In this document: positions 1 through 7,664 of the stretch, in pieces | Position numbering within the stretch: position 1 is the stretch's first letter | Layout: each line of letters opens with the position of its first letter | Source of the DNA: Fimbriimonadaceae bacterium | Lineage (GTDB): Bacteria; Armatimonadota; Fimbriimonadia; Fimbriimonadales; Fimbriimonadaceae | Assembly: GCA_025455775.1 (NCBI GenBank) | Contig: JALOLT010000015.1 | Coordinates: forward strand, 1 to 37,234 | Reading direction: 5' to 3' | DNA length: 37,234 nt | Position numbers and translations under genes: made by a program | Notes under the pieces: generated by a model | Told to the model about the DNA's origin: nothing | Databases searched by the model: none | Seen by the model: only the letters and a program-made list of their open reading frames with translations

Positions 1-205
1 CCACTGGCAAGCCCTGCACTTCTGCCTGGGAAGACAACTTATAGCGGCTATCTGTGATGAACAGTCCCTCGTCAGCGGTCAACAACACGAGTCCCGAGGA
101 ACCCCGGAACCCTGTCAGCCACTGAATGTTCACCAGATCCGTGAGGAAGAGGGCTTGCACATCCGAGTCGCGCAGCGATTTTTGCAGGCGTTGAACGTTT
201 GTCAT
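1..205 (-). CDS. Xaa-Pro peptidase, N-terminal fragment
   Basis: Partial gene cut by the left edge; only the first 68 codons are visible. It reads [11 protein letters not shown]...[27 protein letters not shown], which is the typical start of the creatinase/prolidase N-terminal domain (the NI-WLTGF and TDSRY motifs) of M24B aminopeptidase P/prolidase enzymes. These cytoplasmic metallopeptidases remove residues next to proline. The metal-binding pita-bread domain lies outside the window, so activity cannot be judged. The ATG overlaps the stop of aroQ in an ATGA, so it is probably translationally coupled as the last visible gene of a four-gene operon. In several bacterial phyla aroQ and pepP/pepQ are neighbours, which fits. 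Confidence 0.85.
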   Translation of the reverse strand, partial: MTNVQRLQKSLRDSDVQALFLTDLVNIQWLTGFRGSSGLVLLTADEGLFITDSRYKLSSQAEVQGLPV

Positions 206-666
206 GGTGAAACTGACTCCAGAGCCTTCAGGGCTTGGAGCCCAAGGAGATAGGAGGTGCCTCCGAAGCCGATAATTTGCCCGACTGTGATCGGGGAGAT
301 CACAGATTTATGGCGGAACTCTTCGCGGTTGTGGACATTTGAAAGGTGAACCTCCACAACAGGAAGCCTGACACTGACGAGGGCATCTCGAAGAGCATAA
401 GAGTAGTGTGTCAGGGCACCTGGGTTAATCAGGATGGCATTCGCCCACTTTCGGTTCTCTTGAATTTGGTCGATGAGAGCCCCTTCGTGGTTACTTTGAA
501 AAATTCGTAGCGACATCCCGAGTTTCGCCGCTGCCTCTTGAAGATCTGAATCAATATCGACGAGAGGTTTTTTACCATAGAGTTCCGGCTCACGGAACCC
601 GGTCATATTGAGGTTTGGTCCATGCAGAACCAAAACATTCATCGAATTGCTAGGAGCATTACTCAT
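202..666 (-). CDS. aroQ: Type II 3-dehydroquinate dehydratase
   Basis: This gives a 154-residue cytoplasmic enzyme of the shikimate pathway that converts 3-dehydroquinate to 3-dehydroshikimate. Visible type II motifs are GPNLN near the start, FREPELYG with the catalytic Arg and Tyr, QSNHEG, the [18 protein letters not shown] block with the catalytic His, and a final GFG--YLLGL. The usual AYTH segment reads [14 protein letters not shown] chose the ATG at 666, which overlaps the end of the Trm112-like gene by 8 bases; an inner ATG at 642 ([10 protein letters not shown]) is also possible and gives the usual family length. Neither has a clear ribosome site, consistent with translational coupling. 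DAHP synthase and PheA of the same metabolism lie elsewhere in the window. Confidence 0.95.
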   Translation of the reverse strand: MSNAPSNSMNVLVLHGPNLNMTGFREPELYGKKPLVDIDSDLQEAAAKLGMSLRIFQSNHEGALIDQIQENRKWANAILINPGALTHYSYALRDALVSVRLPVVEVHLSNVHNREEFRHKSVISPITVGQIIGFGGTSYLLGLQALKALESVSP

Positions 667-856
667 GATGCTGGGGGGGAGTTTCCTCGGAGTTTTTCCA
701 ATCTTTTGCCTCTTCTCGAACGAGGTGAGGGATGCCGTCGATAATGGGGAAAGCCTTCCGGCATGGGCACACCAAATGGTCTCCCTCAAGTCGAAGTGGC
801 GGACGCTCGGGACAAAGGGGGCAAGCTAAGAGAGCGAGGTGTTGGGGATCGATCAT
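659..856 (-). CDS. Trm112/YcaR family small zinc-ribbon protein
   Basis: A 65-residue protein with CPLC near residue 12, a second CPC at about residue 31, and the following [11 protein letters not shown] segment, the hallmark of the Trm112p-like (UPF0434/YcaR) family. Eukaryotic and archaeal Trm112 activates several methyltransferases; the role of bacterial short homologues is poorly defined. Its ATG overlaps the stop of the upstream glycosyltransferase gene (ATGA) and its own end overlaps aroQ. The length is normal for the family (about 60-70 residues). The family call is firm, the function is not. Confidence 0.88.
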   Translation of the reverse strand: MIDPQHLALLACPLCPERPPLRLEGDHLVCPCRKAFPIIDGIPHLVREEAKDWKNSEETPPQHHE

Positions 857-1968
857 AGGCTTGTCTGACGAAAAACGTCTTGATACACTTCCAAGGTCAG
901 GCGAGCCGTTTCGCCCCAGGAGTAAGCACCCAGGCGAGCCGCCCCCAACTCCTTCATCTTTTCTAACTTACCCGAATCAGAGACAAGGGATCGGATTGCC
1001 TGAGCCCAGGTCTCTACCTCGTAACTTTGCAAAACGAGGGCGGCATCCCCAGCCACTTCTGGAAGGGCTCCGCCAGATCCACAAACGACGGGACAAGAAC
1101 AGGCAAAAGCCTCGAGGAGAGGAATCCCAAAACCTTCATGGAGGCTTGGGCAAAGGTAGAGATCCGCGGCAGAATAGAGCCACGAGACTTGGTCAGATGT
1201 GAGGAAGTCAGTGTAGATAACTCGAGAGTTCTCCGGGAGGTCGCCCCAGCCTTCCTTGCCAGTAATCACCAACTGGTGGGGCAAGTCTGATAAGTGGTTC
1301 ATAATCTCGATCGCGAGTCGCAGGTTTTTCCTCGGCCATCTCGTTCCCAGAGTAAAGAAGAAGGGACTAGTGATGTTGAGTTCGGTGGCCACCTTTCGCC
1401 TCGCCTCTTCGCGGGACACTGGTCGAATTTCGTCTCCCAAGGCATTCGGAGTCACTACAACTTTTCCTCTTGCTGCTGGGATGTACCTCTCAATCTCCCG
1501 TTTTGAAGTTTCTGAAACGGTCAGAATCACCTTTGCCCGTTCTGCTGAGCGGGGAATCTGACTCCGGAGCAAAAAGCGATCTTTGGGAGAAAACCACTCT
1601 GGCCCGATGAAGAAAGAGACGTCGTGAATCGTCGTGATCCCTCCGTTCCTCACGAAAGGACTGAGGTTGTACTGGGTGTGAAAGACACGAGCTCCCTGTT
1701 GTCTGGCGATTCGCGGAAATTGGAAGAGACTCCAGGCCCTTTCGCCACCAAGGGGGGCAGGGATCGGAAACCACCGGCAAAAGGATGGCAAGGGGTCTAA
1801 GGCTTCGGGATCAAACGTACCAGCAGAACTGTTGTAACAAAGAAGGATCTCGCCATCAAAAGACCATTGGGTCATTCCTCGCAGCAATCCCCGCCAATAG
1901 GAGCGGTCTCCGGTTCCCTTCCCGAAGAGGAGCCTGGCGTCAAGCGCAACAATGGGGGATTGGGTCAT
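853..1968 (-). CDS. Glycosyltransferase family 4 protein
   Basis: A 371-residue GT-B fold glycosyltransferase, probably cytoplasmic and using a nucleotide sugar. The N-terminal part starts IVALDARLLFGKGTGDRSYWRGLL, a variant of the usual DAR-L---TGIGRY motif. The C-terminal GT1 domain shows GTRWPRKN, LVITGKEGW, SAADLYLCPS and the E-x7-E signature EGFGIPLLEA. I chose the ATG at 1968 because the family motif begins right after it; the frame stays open upstream to 2226, but that stretch is arginine-rich, non-conserved and overlaps the divergent gene at 2038. First gene of an overlapping chain with the Trm112-like gene, aroQ and the peptidase. Acceptor and sugar cannot be read from sequence; mannosyl- or rhamnosyltransfer to a surface glycan is plausible. 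Confidence 0.88.
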   Translation of the reverse strand: MTQSPIVALDARLLFGKGTGDRSYWRGLLRGMTQWSFDGEILLCYNSSAGTFDPEALDPLPSFCRWFPIPAPLGGERAWSLFQFPRIARQQGARVFHTQYNLSPFVRNGGITTIHDVSFFIGPEWFSPKDRFLLRSQIPRSAERAKVILTVSETSKREIERYIPAARGKVVVTPNALGDEIRPVSREEARRKVATELNITSPFFFTLGTRWPRKNLRLAIEIMNHLSDLPHQLVITGKEGWGDLPENSRVIYTDFLTSDQVSWLYSAADLYLCPSLHEGFGIPLLEAFACSCPVVCGSGGALPEVAGDAALVLQSYEVETWAQAIRSLVSDSGKLEKMKELGAARLGAYSWGETARLTLEVYQDVFRQTSL

Positions 1969-2037
1969 AGGGAGATAAGCGAGAAATCCGACAGAATAGA
2001 GAAGTTCTAAAGAATAGTCATTGTATCTGGTGCCGAA

Positions 2038-2421
2038 ATGCAAAAGCGCAAAACACCCATCTTTCTCATCGTTGCCGCTGCGACGATTTTTGTTGCGACC
2101 CTGCTGATCACGCGAGTCGACTTCGCCACTCTCTTTGCCCCTCCTGAACCAGCGCAACCTGCCCAGGCCACTGAAGATCAGCAAAGTCAGGGCCCGTCTC
2201 GGGAACAGCTCCGCGCCATGGTTCAAGGCGAGGAACGAGCGAACGTCACGTCAGCTGGTGGCAGTGAAGTCGTTTGGCCCAATCGGCCAGCCCTCATGAC
2301 CCCGACCCAAGAGCGGGTCATGCCGACTCCGAATGACAGTTCAACCTCTGGACAGTGGTTCCGAGAGCAAAGTCGGGAGCAAAAGCGCACGGAAGAAGTC
2401 CGCAAGATCCAATCCCAGTAA
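2038..2421 (+). CDS. Small membrane-anchored hypothetical protein
   Basis: Not a family I recognise. The 127-residue product starts MQKRKT, followed by one hydrophobic segment (about residues 8-25, PIFLIVAAATIFVATLLI), so it is probably a signal anchor. The rest is a polar, Gln/Pro/Glu-rich, low-complexity region (PPEPAQPAQATEDQQSQ, later REQSREQKRTEEV) that should sit outside the cytoplasm. It is divergent from the glycosyltransferase with about 70 bases between the starts, and convergent with the DinB-like gene. The lysine/arginine start followed by a hydrophobic core, with an ATG at the foot of a divergent gap, supports a real gene, but there is no motif evidence. Confidence 0.55.
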   Translation: MQKRKTPIFLIVAAATIFVATLLITRVDFATLFAPPEPAQPAQATEDQQSQGPSREQLRAMVQGEERANVTSAGGSEVVWPNRPALMTPTQERVMPTPNDSSTSGQWFREQSREQKRTEEVRKIQSQ

Positions 2422-2477
2422 CCAAGGAAGGGCCAGAGGATTTGCCTTAAGGCTGGACGCGATGTGCGATTCGAAGG

Positions 2478-2930
2478 TCAGTCGATGTAAGAATCCAACT
2501 GGTCAATATGATACAGGTCGTGGCCGAGCTGGAAGGCGACCATATCCGCGATAGACTGAATCCCGTATTCAGGATGGTGGATGGTTTGCTGAAGTTCGTC
2601 CTCGTCCAAACCCTTTAGAAAGGCGGCTGTCTGCGCCCGCTCTTGTTGGAAGCGTTCGAGTTCGTGGAAGGGGTCGCGTTCGTGGTAGTCGCCATCGATC
2701 GCTGCCTTTCCCTCATCCCAGGCAGTGACTTCGCTCCCAGGTCGCTCGATGGCCTGCTTCATTCTGCATCTGGCGACTGACTCCCAATCAGCGAGGTGGG
2801 CCATGATTTCTCGAGGGCTAAACCGGAAGAGTTCCAGCGGCCGATCCCAGTCTTCGCGGGGGACTCGCCTGAACGAACGCCGAATCAGTGTTCCCCCTTT
2901 CAGGAGGCCGGGAAAGAGGTAGGGGTTCAT
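2478..2930 (-). CDS. DinB-fold protein (DinB/DUF664-like)
   Basis: A 150-residue four-helix DinB superfamily protein. Its likely metal-binding histidines are visible: one in MAHLADWE (about residue 45) and two in LGHDLYHIDQL near the C-terminus, the classic H-x3-H pair. Members include thiol-dependent transferases of the YfiT/bacillithiol type and uncharacterised stress proteins, so substrate is unknown. The gene lies 28 bases downstream of tRNA-Thr on the same strand and may be transcribed through from the tRNA promoter. The ATG at 2930 opens directly into a typical first helix. The name refers to the fold and does not imply DNA polymerase IV. Confidence 0.8.
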   Translation of the reverse strand: MNPYLFPGLLKGGTLIRRSFRRVPREDWDRPLELFRFSPREIMAHLADWESVARCRMKQAIERPGSEVTAWDEGKAAIDGDYHERDPFHELERFQQERAQTAAFLKGLDEDELQQTIHHPEYGIQSIADMVAFQLGHDLYHIDQLDSYID

Positions 2931-2958
2931 AGCCGAGCTCCAAGACAGAGGCTGCGAG

Positions 2959-3033
2959 TGGAGCCCCCGACGAGAATTGAACTCGTGACCTCTCCCTTAC
3001 CAAGGGAACGCTCTGCCGCTGAGCTACGAGGGC
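2959..3033 (-). tRNA. tRNA-Thr (anticodon GGT)
   Basis: Read on the minus strand the gene begins GCCCTCG, paired with CGGGGGC at the 3' end. It has a normal D arm, an anticodon stem TTCCC/GGGAG around the 7-base loop TTGGTAA (anticodon GGT), a T arm ACGAG-TTCAATT-CTCGT, discriminator T and an encoded CCA (2959-2961). All four arms fold with only one G-U pair in the acceptor. It lies 16 bases downstream of tRNA-Tyr in the same direction. Confidence 0.96.
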
Positions 3034-3049
3034 CTCTTTTCTTGCTTGG

Positions 3050-3135
3050 TGGTGGGGAGTGCAGGATTCGAACCTGCGAAGGCGTTCGCCGACAGATTTA
3101 CAGTCTGTTCCCATTGGCCACTCGGGCAACTCCCC
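3050..3135 (-). tRNA. tRNA-Tyr (anticodon GTA)
   Basis: On the minus strand the acceptor GGGGAGT pairs with ACTCCCC. The anticodon stem-loop CAGACTGTAAATCTG carries GTA, and a long variable arm (class II tRNA) reads CGGCGAACGCCTTCG. The T arm is GCAGG-TTCGAAT-CCTGC, the discriminator is A, and CCA is encoded at 3050-3052. First of a two-tRNA cluster with tRNA-Thr. Confidence 0.97.
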
Positions 3136-3147
3136 AAGCAAGGGATC

Positions 3148-3153
3148 ATTATA
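3148..3153 (-). promoter_or_regulatory. Promoter -10 box of the tRNA-Tyr/tRNA-Thr unit
   Basis: A perfect TATAAT on the minus strand lies 12 bases upstream of the mature tRNA-Tyr 5' end, leaving a leader of only a few bases. The -35 is less clear: TTGCAA is present but with a 20-base spacer, and CAACAG lies at 17 bases. It sits between the tRNAs and the terminator of the preceding gene, so the tRNAs form their own unit. Confidence 0.65.
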
Positions 3154-3177
3154 CCGAGCCTCATTCGATTCTGTTGC

Positions 3178-3213
3178 AAAAAGGCCCTCTTCGCAAGAAG
3201 CTCGCAAGAGGGC
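3178..3213 (-). terminator. Rho-independent terminator of the export-protein gene
   Basis: On the minus strand GCCCTCTT pairs perfectly with AAGAGGGC across a 14-base loop, followed at once by CTTTTTG, a short U-tract. It starts 25 bases after the stop codon of the Wza-like gene (3239), so it ends that transcript before the tRNA promoter. Confidence 0.8.
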
Positions 3214-3238
3214 TGATGAACGGCCAAATGCCGCCTGG

Positions 3239-4162
3239 TTAGAACCGGAAAGGATTGATTCCGAAGCGCTCGAGGATGAAGAGCAAGTTCGCAACTGTGC
3301 CGATCTGATTGAAGTCTGCATTGCCGCTGTCCGGAATGTAAACGATGTCGCCTGGCTTGAGAAGAATGTTTTGCTTGGCGTCACCCCGGTTGTAGAAGCG
3401 AACCAGATCGACCTCGATGGAGAGGTAGTCGCCAGCCCGACCTGGCAGCTCGCGAATCACTTGGATCCGGCTAAATCGGGATCGGTAGGGGATTTCTCCG
3501 CCAGCCAGAGTGACTGCATCGAGAACCCTCATCTGCTCGCGATATTGGAACTGGCCAGCATTTCGCACCTGACCGATCACGTTCACTCTGTTCCGATTTT
3601 CCTGGGGAATGATCAGTTCGTCCCCATCCTCCAGAACGTAGTTTTGACTCAAGTCACCGCGAATGATCAGAGATTCCAGGTCGATAGGGATGAGTTCGTT
3701 CGTGGCTGCCCGGCGCAGGGTGGCGCGGCGCAGGTTTGCACTTCCATCGGTCGGAACACTGCCTCCTTGGGCCAGGAGAGTCTGAATCGTGTCACCTTGA
3801 CGGATTGGATAAACCCCAGGTCGGCCGATAAAACCGGAGACAGTCGCTCTCAAAACTCTAAAGGCTTCGATGGTCACGCTTACGATCGGATCATTGAGTT
3901 TGACCTTCGAGATGTAGAGATCCCGCAGATCCTTTTCCAGCTCAAAGGTGGTTTTGCCGGCTGCCTTGACGGGACCGACAAAAGGCGCGGAAATGAAACC
4001 ATCCTTGCCGACTGGCAAAGTTGCATTGATATCCAACTCTCGATAGACTTGGATACGGATCACGTCTTCAGCTTGCAAACGGTACGTTGCCGTTTGCTGC
4101 GCCATCACGATTTGAAGCATCGCGACAAGGGTTGCGAAGACCCAAAAGATTCTCATTCTCAT
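3239..4162 (-). CDS. Polysaccharide export protein, Wza-like with SLBB domains
   Basis: A 307-residue secreted protein. A signal peptide (MRMRIFWVFATLVAMLQIVMA, cleavage near residue 21) is followed by a Poly_export domain (about 27-110, YRLQAEDVIRIQVYRE and PFVGPVKAAGKT) and two SLBB domains (about 110-190 and 192-285, the second starting VNVIGQVRNAGQF and ending LLKPGDIVYIPD). Proteins of this type form or cap the periplasmic/outer-membrane channel for capsule or exopolysaccharide. There is no lipobox cysteine after the signal peptide, unlike E. coli Wza. It stands alone, flanked by its own terminator and a TATACT box, with no tyrosine kinase or polymerase genes beside it. The glycosyltransferase at 853-1968 could serve the same polymer, which is a guess. 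Confidence 0.9.
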   Translation of the reverse strand: MRMRIFWVFATLVAMLQIVMAQQTATYRLQAEDVIRIQVYRELDINATLPVGKDGFISAPFVGPVKAAGKTTFELEKDLRDLYISKVKLNDPIVSVTIEAFRVLRATVSGFIGRPGVYPIRQGDTIQTLLAQGGSVPTDGSANLRRATLRRAATNELIPIDLESLIIRGDLSQNYVLEDGDELIIPQENRNRVNVIGQVRNAGQFQYREQMRVLDAVTLAGGEIPYRSRFSRIQVIRELPGRAGDYLSIEVDLVRFYNRGDAKQNILLKPGDIVYIPDSGNADFNQIGTVANLLFILERFGINPFRF

Positions 4163-4218
4163 CGTCTGTTCCCGAGTTCAGGCACACCTGTCCAAGCGCA
4201 TACCATGCACTTCTTGTG

Positions 4219-4224
4219 AGTATA
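4219..4224 (-). promoter_or_regulatory. Possible -10 box for the export-protein gene
   Basis: TATACT (5 of 6 to consensus) on the minus strand, just past the rsmI stop codon and about 57 bases before the export gene start. No good -35 is seen at 16-18 bases. Weak evidence that the gene has its own promoter in addition to read-through from rsmI. Confidence 0.35.
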
Positions 4225-4226
4225 AC

Positions 4227-4925
4227 CTATTCACCATCAAAATCAGTTCGTCGGACCCCTTCAATCACTAATGTGAATTCGCCCTTGTCCGGCACTTCTT
4301 TCTCCGATGGGATTATCGGCAACTTGCCTCGAAAAACTTGTTGGTGCAGTTTTGTGAGTTCCCGGCACACGGCATAGCGTCTGTCACCCAGAATCTCACC
4401 ACACAAAGAGAGAGTTTTGCGAAACCGATAGGGTGATTCGAAAAGAACAAGGGTGAAGGTGGAATCAACAAAAGGAGCAAGAACGCTTTTGGCTGGGCCA
4501 GGTTTCTTGGGAAGGAACCCCAAAAATGCAAACCGTTGGGCAAAGAAACCACTGAGGGCGAGGCTTGTGGTGACCGCGCTTGGCCCTGGGATGCAATCCA
4601 CCAAAACCCCTCGCGAGGAGCAAAGGTCGATGAGTTGGGTGCCAGGATCGGAGATACAGGGAGTTCCCGCGTCTGTGAGGAGAGTGGCTGATTCACCTTG
4701 CTCCAGCCGCCCAATGATCTGATGCAAGACTCGCTCAGAGGCATGATCATTCAAAACCACCATTGGTTTTTTTATTCCCAAGTGGGAAAGAAGCTTGCCA
4801 GAGACTCGGGAATCCTCAACGATCGTGAAGTCTGCGTCAGCCAGGGCGGCCTTGGCCCGATCGGAAAGATCACCGAGATTTCCGATCGGGCTCGATACCA
4901 AGGTCACCTGGCCAGTGGGGGTCAT
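4227..4925 (-). CDS. rsmI: 16S rRNA (cytidine-1402-2'-O)-methyltransferase
   Basis: A 232-residue SAM-dependent methyltransferase of the tetrapyrrole-methylase fold that 2'-O-methylates C1402 in the decoding centre of 16S rRNA. Motifs: VSSPIGNLGDLSDRA at the start, the EDSR variant of the usual EDTR, LLTDAGTPCISDPG, IPGPSAVTTSLALSGF, FLGFLPKK, and FESPYRF. It is shorter than the E. coli protein (about 286), because the C-terminal tail after GEFTLVIEG is nearly absent. The ATG overlaps the stop of the upstream chaperone-like gene (ATGA), so the two are probably coupled. Confidence 0.95.
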   Translation of the reverse strand: MTPTGQVTLVSSPIGNLGDLSDRAKAALADADFTIVEDSRVSGKLLSHLGIKKPMVVLNDHASERVLHQIIGRLEQGESATLLTDAGTPCISDPGTQLIDLCSSRGVLVDCIPGPSAVTTSLALSGFFAQRFAFLGFLPKKPGPAKSVLAPFVDSTFTLVLFESPYRFRKTLSLCGEILGDRRYAVCRELTKLHQQVFRGKLPIIPSEKEVPDKGEFTLVIEGVRRTDFDGE

Positions 4926-6766
4926 GGTCCAGTTTGGCCAGAAGGTGCTGCTGGGGCTGGGCTGCTTGGTGCAGCACCAGGCAAAGCCGGGGCAGGAGCT
5001 TGCCCGCCAGATGGCGCGCCAGGCAGAGCGGGAGTAGAAGGCGTTGCTTGGCCCGTTCCAGCCTTGGCTGCTTCTTCTTGCGCCTTCCTCACTTCTTCCT
5101 CTGCTCGTTTGGCTGCTTCTTCCTGTGCCTTTCGAACCTCGGCGGCTTGTCGATCTGCATCCGCTTTTCGCTTCACCCAGTTGTCAAGGTCTTTCTGAAG
5201 CTCGGTCGCCTGTTCTGGTGTAACAAGCTTTTGTTCCTTAGCCTGAGTGAGATATTGGCTCGCCATTGTGTAGATCCCCTGACCATTTTGAGAAAAGTCG
5301 CCATTGTTGCGAATCAAGGCACCCAGGTGCTCGCTCACCACTTCTTGGTTCTTTTGCTGAATCGCGAATGCCACAAGCTGGCTTCTGAGGCGAAGGCTTT
5401 CGCCGAATTGGAGAATTTGGCGACTCGACTCCAGGAGGCCTGGGAAGAGCTTTACTTGCTCCTCGCCTTGCGACATTTGAAAGAGAGTGTAAGTTGCGAG
5501 GAATCTGGCCTGATTCAAAACAATCTGAGAGAAGCCGTCGGTCTTGGGGTCAGCCAGCATCTTCTGTGAGTCTGTTACCACAGCCTGGAGCTGCTGAGTT
5601 GCCTTCTCTGGCCCAGCTGCCATTGCTTCGGAATCTTGCGACAGGACGACCCGGTACAGAACCTCAAAAGCAGGGATCTTCCACTCCACCTTTGCCCTTC
5701 TGGCCTTGATCTCTTCGTCAATTTTTTTAACTGCTTCTTGTTGCTTAAGTTGCTCGAGCAGCATTGGTTTGTTCGCCTCAAAATCCGGCGGAAGCTCCTG
5801 GCCAGATCGGACAAACTGCATCAGGGTTGGGGTGCCAAAGACGTCGACAATAACTGGATCACTCCCAGGCTGCTGCGCAATGATTGGCTCGAGTTCCTTT
5901 CGAAATTGAAGGAGTCCCCGGGAAACCTTCGTCGGTTGATTATTCGCCTTTGGATTGATGGCTTTGCGGACATCCTCGAACTTCTTGCCACCCTTGATCT
6001 CAGCGAGTGCTCCTTCGAGCCTCTTCCTCTTATCAGCTGGGCTGGCTTTTGCATCGTCGATCTGGAGTTCGTTGATAAAGAAAACGTCGAAGGTTTTCTT
6101 CAGGTCCTCCTCTGTCTTGTTGATGCCCTTGGCGAAGCTCTGCAAAATGAGCTGGCCCTGGGTGAGGTCGAGCAGTTCCGGCCTGGTGCTCGGGTCGTTT
6201 ATCTGCCTCTGCATGCCAGTCCTCAGCTCCTCATCGGTGGGCCAAGGTCGTCCCGATTGGTTTAGGGCTTCAATCACCTGCTGATCCGTTGCATCTGCTT
6301 TCAAGACGCCAGAACTGACGAGGCGAGCCTTCTCGGCCTGAAGCTGTTGGGGTCGCTTCTTAATCTCTTCCTCAAGAATCTTAAAGAACGCTTCATCGTT
6401 CACTGAGACGCCACGTTCTTTTGCGATTTGGCCCATGATCGCTTTTTCAACCGCTTGGGCTAACGAAGTGGCTCGAATGTTCGCAAGATCAATTGCATCA
6501 ACGGAAACAGCAGCCATTCCCTGCTGACTCATCATTTGTGACCTTTGCTGTTGCGCTCGGTCGACAAGCAACTGCAGATCTTGATCCGTGATTCTCGTAT
6601 CCCCTACGCGGAGTACTTCAGTGGCACCCTGTTGCTGGGGTTGATTATTGAAGAGAAAGGGGAGAGTGGTGGCGATCAGGCCGATGCCAGTCAGGGATCC
6701 AATGATAACAAGTGCTACTTGGCACCCCTTTTTCTCCATCATTTTTTGTATGTTCGAAATGGACAC
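4922..6766 (-). CDS. Membrane-anchored PpiD/SurA-like folding factor
   Basis: A 614-residue protein starting at a GTG with a good ribosome site (AAAGGAG at 6776-6782, 9 bases away). One membrane segment (about residues 17-39) is followed by a SurA-N-like helical region (about 45-215: VLRVGDTRITDQDLQLLVDRA..., typical of PpiD/PrsA). A region about 225-330 looks like a parvulin core (EGALAEIKGGKKFEDVRKAI, then VFGTPTLMQFV) but lacks the usual HIL start and the GGDLG loop, so it is probably a non-catalytic chaperone. A helical segment follows (about 360-530), then an A/E/K/R coiled coil with a repeated RKAQEEAAK, and a Pro/Ala-rich tail. It is coupled to rsmI by a 4-base overlap. Probable role: periplasmic folding at the inner membrane. 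Assigned by architecture. Confidence 0.7.
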   Translation of the reverse strand: MSISNIQKMMEKKGCQVALVIIGSLTGIGLIATTLPFLFNNQPQQQGATEVLRVGDTRITDQDLQLLVDRAQQQRSQMMSQQGMAAVSVDAIDLANIRATSLAQAVEKAIMGQIAKERGVSVNDEAFFKILEEEIKKRPQQLQAEKARLVSSGVLKADATDQQVIEALNQSGRPWPTDEELRTGMQRQINDPSTRPELLDLTQGQLILQSFAKGINKTEEDLKKTFDVFFINELQIDDAKASPADKRKRLEGALAEIKGGKKFEDVRKAINPKANNQPTKVSRGLLQFRKELEPIIAQQPGSDPVIVDVFGTPTLMQFVRSGQELPPDFEANKPMLLEQLKQQEAVKKIDEEIKARRAKVEWKIPAFEVLYRVVLSQDSEAMAAGPEKATQQLQAVVTDSQKMLADPKTDGFSQIVLNQARFLATYTLFQMSQGEEQVKLFPGLLESSRQILQFGESLRLRSQLVAFAIQQKNQEVVSEHLGALIRNNGDFSQNGQGIYTMASQYLTQAKEQKLVTPEQATELQKDLDNWVKRKADADRQAAEVRKAQEEAAKRAEEEVRKAQEEAAKAGTGQATPSTPALPGAPSGGQAPAPALPGAAPSSPAPAAPSGQTGP

Positions 6767-6856
6767 GAATCGATGCTCCTTTGTGCGGTGCTAACACCCT
6801 TATGAGGCGGAACCGAAGTATGGCATGGGAGAGTTCCCCCAGTGAGGCAGGGGGCC

Positions 6857-6885
6857 TTGACAGGTAGACAAAAAGAAGTCATAAT
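6857..6885 (+). promoter_or_regulatory. Sigma70-type promoter of lexA
   Basis: A perfect -35 TTGACA (6857-6862), an exact 17-base spacer and CATAAT (6880-6885, 5 of 6) give one of the clearest promoters in the window. The predicted start near 6892 leaves an untranslated leader of about 70 bases. No CGAAC-N4-GTTCG or CTGT-N8-ACAG type SOS box is seen over it. The only nearby palindrome is AGAATTCT just downstream. Confidence 0.75.
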
Positions 6886-6961
6886 TTAATGCGAGGAATG
6901 GAGAATTCTGGTGCAGGAAAAAGGGGCCAGGTCTCGTTTGTTACGGATTGAGTGAAAAGTT

Positions 6962-7594
6962 ATGGCAAAAGGATTGACCACTCGGCAGGAAGCGATTCTT
7001 GCGTTTGTTTCGGAGTACACGGCTGAAAAGGGCTACCCACCCTCGATCCGCGAGATCGGAACCAGGTTTAGTATCGGGTCTCTGCGTGGCGTAACGGTTC
7101 ACCTCGATGCCTTAGAGAAAAAGGGATACATCGACCGGGCAAACACTCCGCGTTCAATCACGATCAAGCATCCTCACTTCCAACCTCCTTCGGCCCACGT
7201 GGTGAACCTGCCCCTGCTCGGAAACATCGCCGCTGGGATCCCAATTCTGGCCCAGGAACATGTGGAGGACATGATCCCAGTTCCTGCGCAGATGGTCCGC
7301 AACATCCGCGACGCCTACCTCCTGCGCGTGAGAGGAGATTCGATGTCCGGCGAAGGGATCAATCCTCGCGACCTCGTCGTGGTCAAACCCCAACAAACCG
7401 CCAGTCACGGCGACCTGGTGGCTGTCTTGATTGGCGATGAAGCGACCGTCAAGCGAATTCATTACTCCGGCAGTGCAGTGACCTTGATGCCGAGCAATCC
7501 CGCCTACGACCCGATCCCGATCCAGCAAGAGGATGCGAAGATTCTGGGCCGCATCATTGGTCTCCTCCGCGACTACGACAACATGGCCTTTTAA
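6962..7594 (+). CDS. lexA: LexA repressor / SOS response autoprotease
   Basis: A 210-residue LexA. The N-terminal winged helix (about 1-68, LTTRQEAILAFVSEY and PPSIREIGTRFSIGSLRGVTVHLDALEKKGYI) is followed by the S24 peptidase domain. The self-cleavage site is Ala91-Gly92 (GNIAAGIP), with catalytic Ser127 in RGDSMSGEGI and Lys164 in ATVKRI, so it should be cleavable after RecA activation. It is divergent from the chaperone-like gene and convergent with the lipoprotein/pcrA unit. UvrD/PcrA-type helicases are commonly SOS-regulated, but no shared box is seen here. Start: the ATG at 6962 follows TGAGTGAAAAGTT, a modest ribosome site. Confidence 0.96.
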   Translation: MAKGLTTRQEAILAFVSEYTAEKGYPPSIREIGTRFSIGSLRGVTVHLDALEKKGYIDRANTPRSITIKHPHFQPPSAHVVNLPLLGNIAAGIPILAQEHVEDMIPVPAQMVRNIRDAYLLRVRGDSMSGEGINPRDLVVVKPQQTASHGDLVAVLIGDEATVKRIHYSGSAVTLMPSNPAYDPIPIQQEDAKILGRIIGLLRDYDNMAF

Positions 7595-7628
7595 CCGGTT
7601 GGCTTGGGCCACGGGAACTACATGGCCA

Positions 7629-7664
7629 TTCTGCGAAGGTCTGGTCACCCAGGCTTTCGCAGAA
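7629..7664. terminator. 16-bp stem-loop between convergent genes (terminator-like)
   Basis: TTCTGCGAAGGTCTGG (7629-7644), loop TCAC, and CCAGGCTTTCGCAGAA (7649-7664) pair over all 16 positions with two G-U pairs on the plus strand. It lies 35 bases after the lexA stop and 112 bases beyond the stop of the convergent lipoprotein gene. There is no U-tract on either side, so it is not a standard intrinsic terminator; it could stop transcription from both sides or protect the 3' ends. The rest of the gap 7595-7776 holds nothing else I can support. Confidence 0.65.

Noticed and set aside
3059-4219. A 386-codon plus-strand frame opposite the Wza-like gene
   Set aside because: It runs through tRNA-Tyr and a terminator and lies antisense to a gene with clear Poly_export and SLBB domains.
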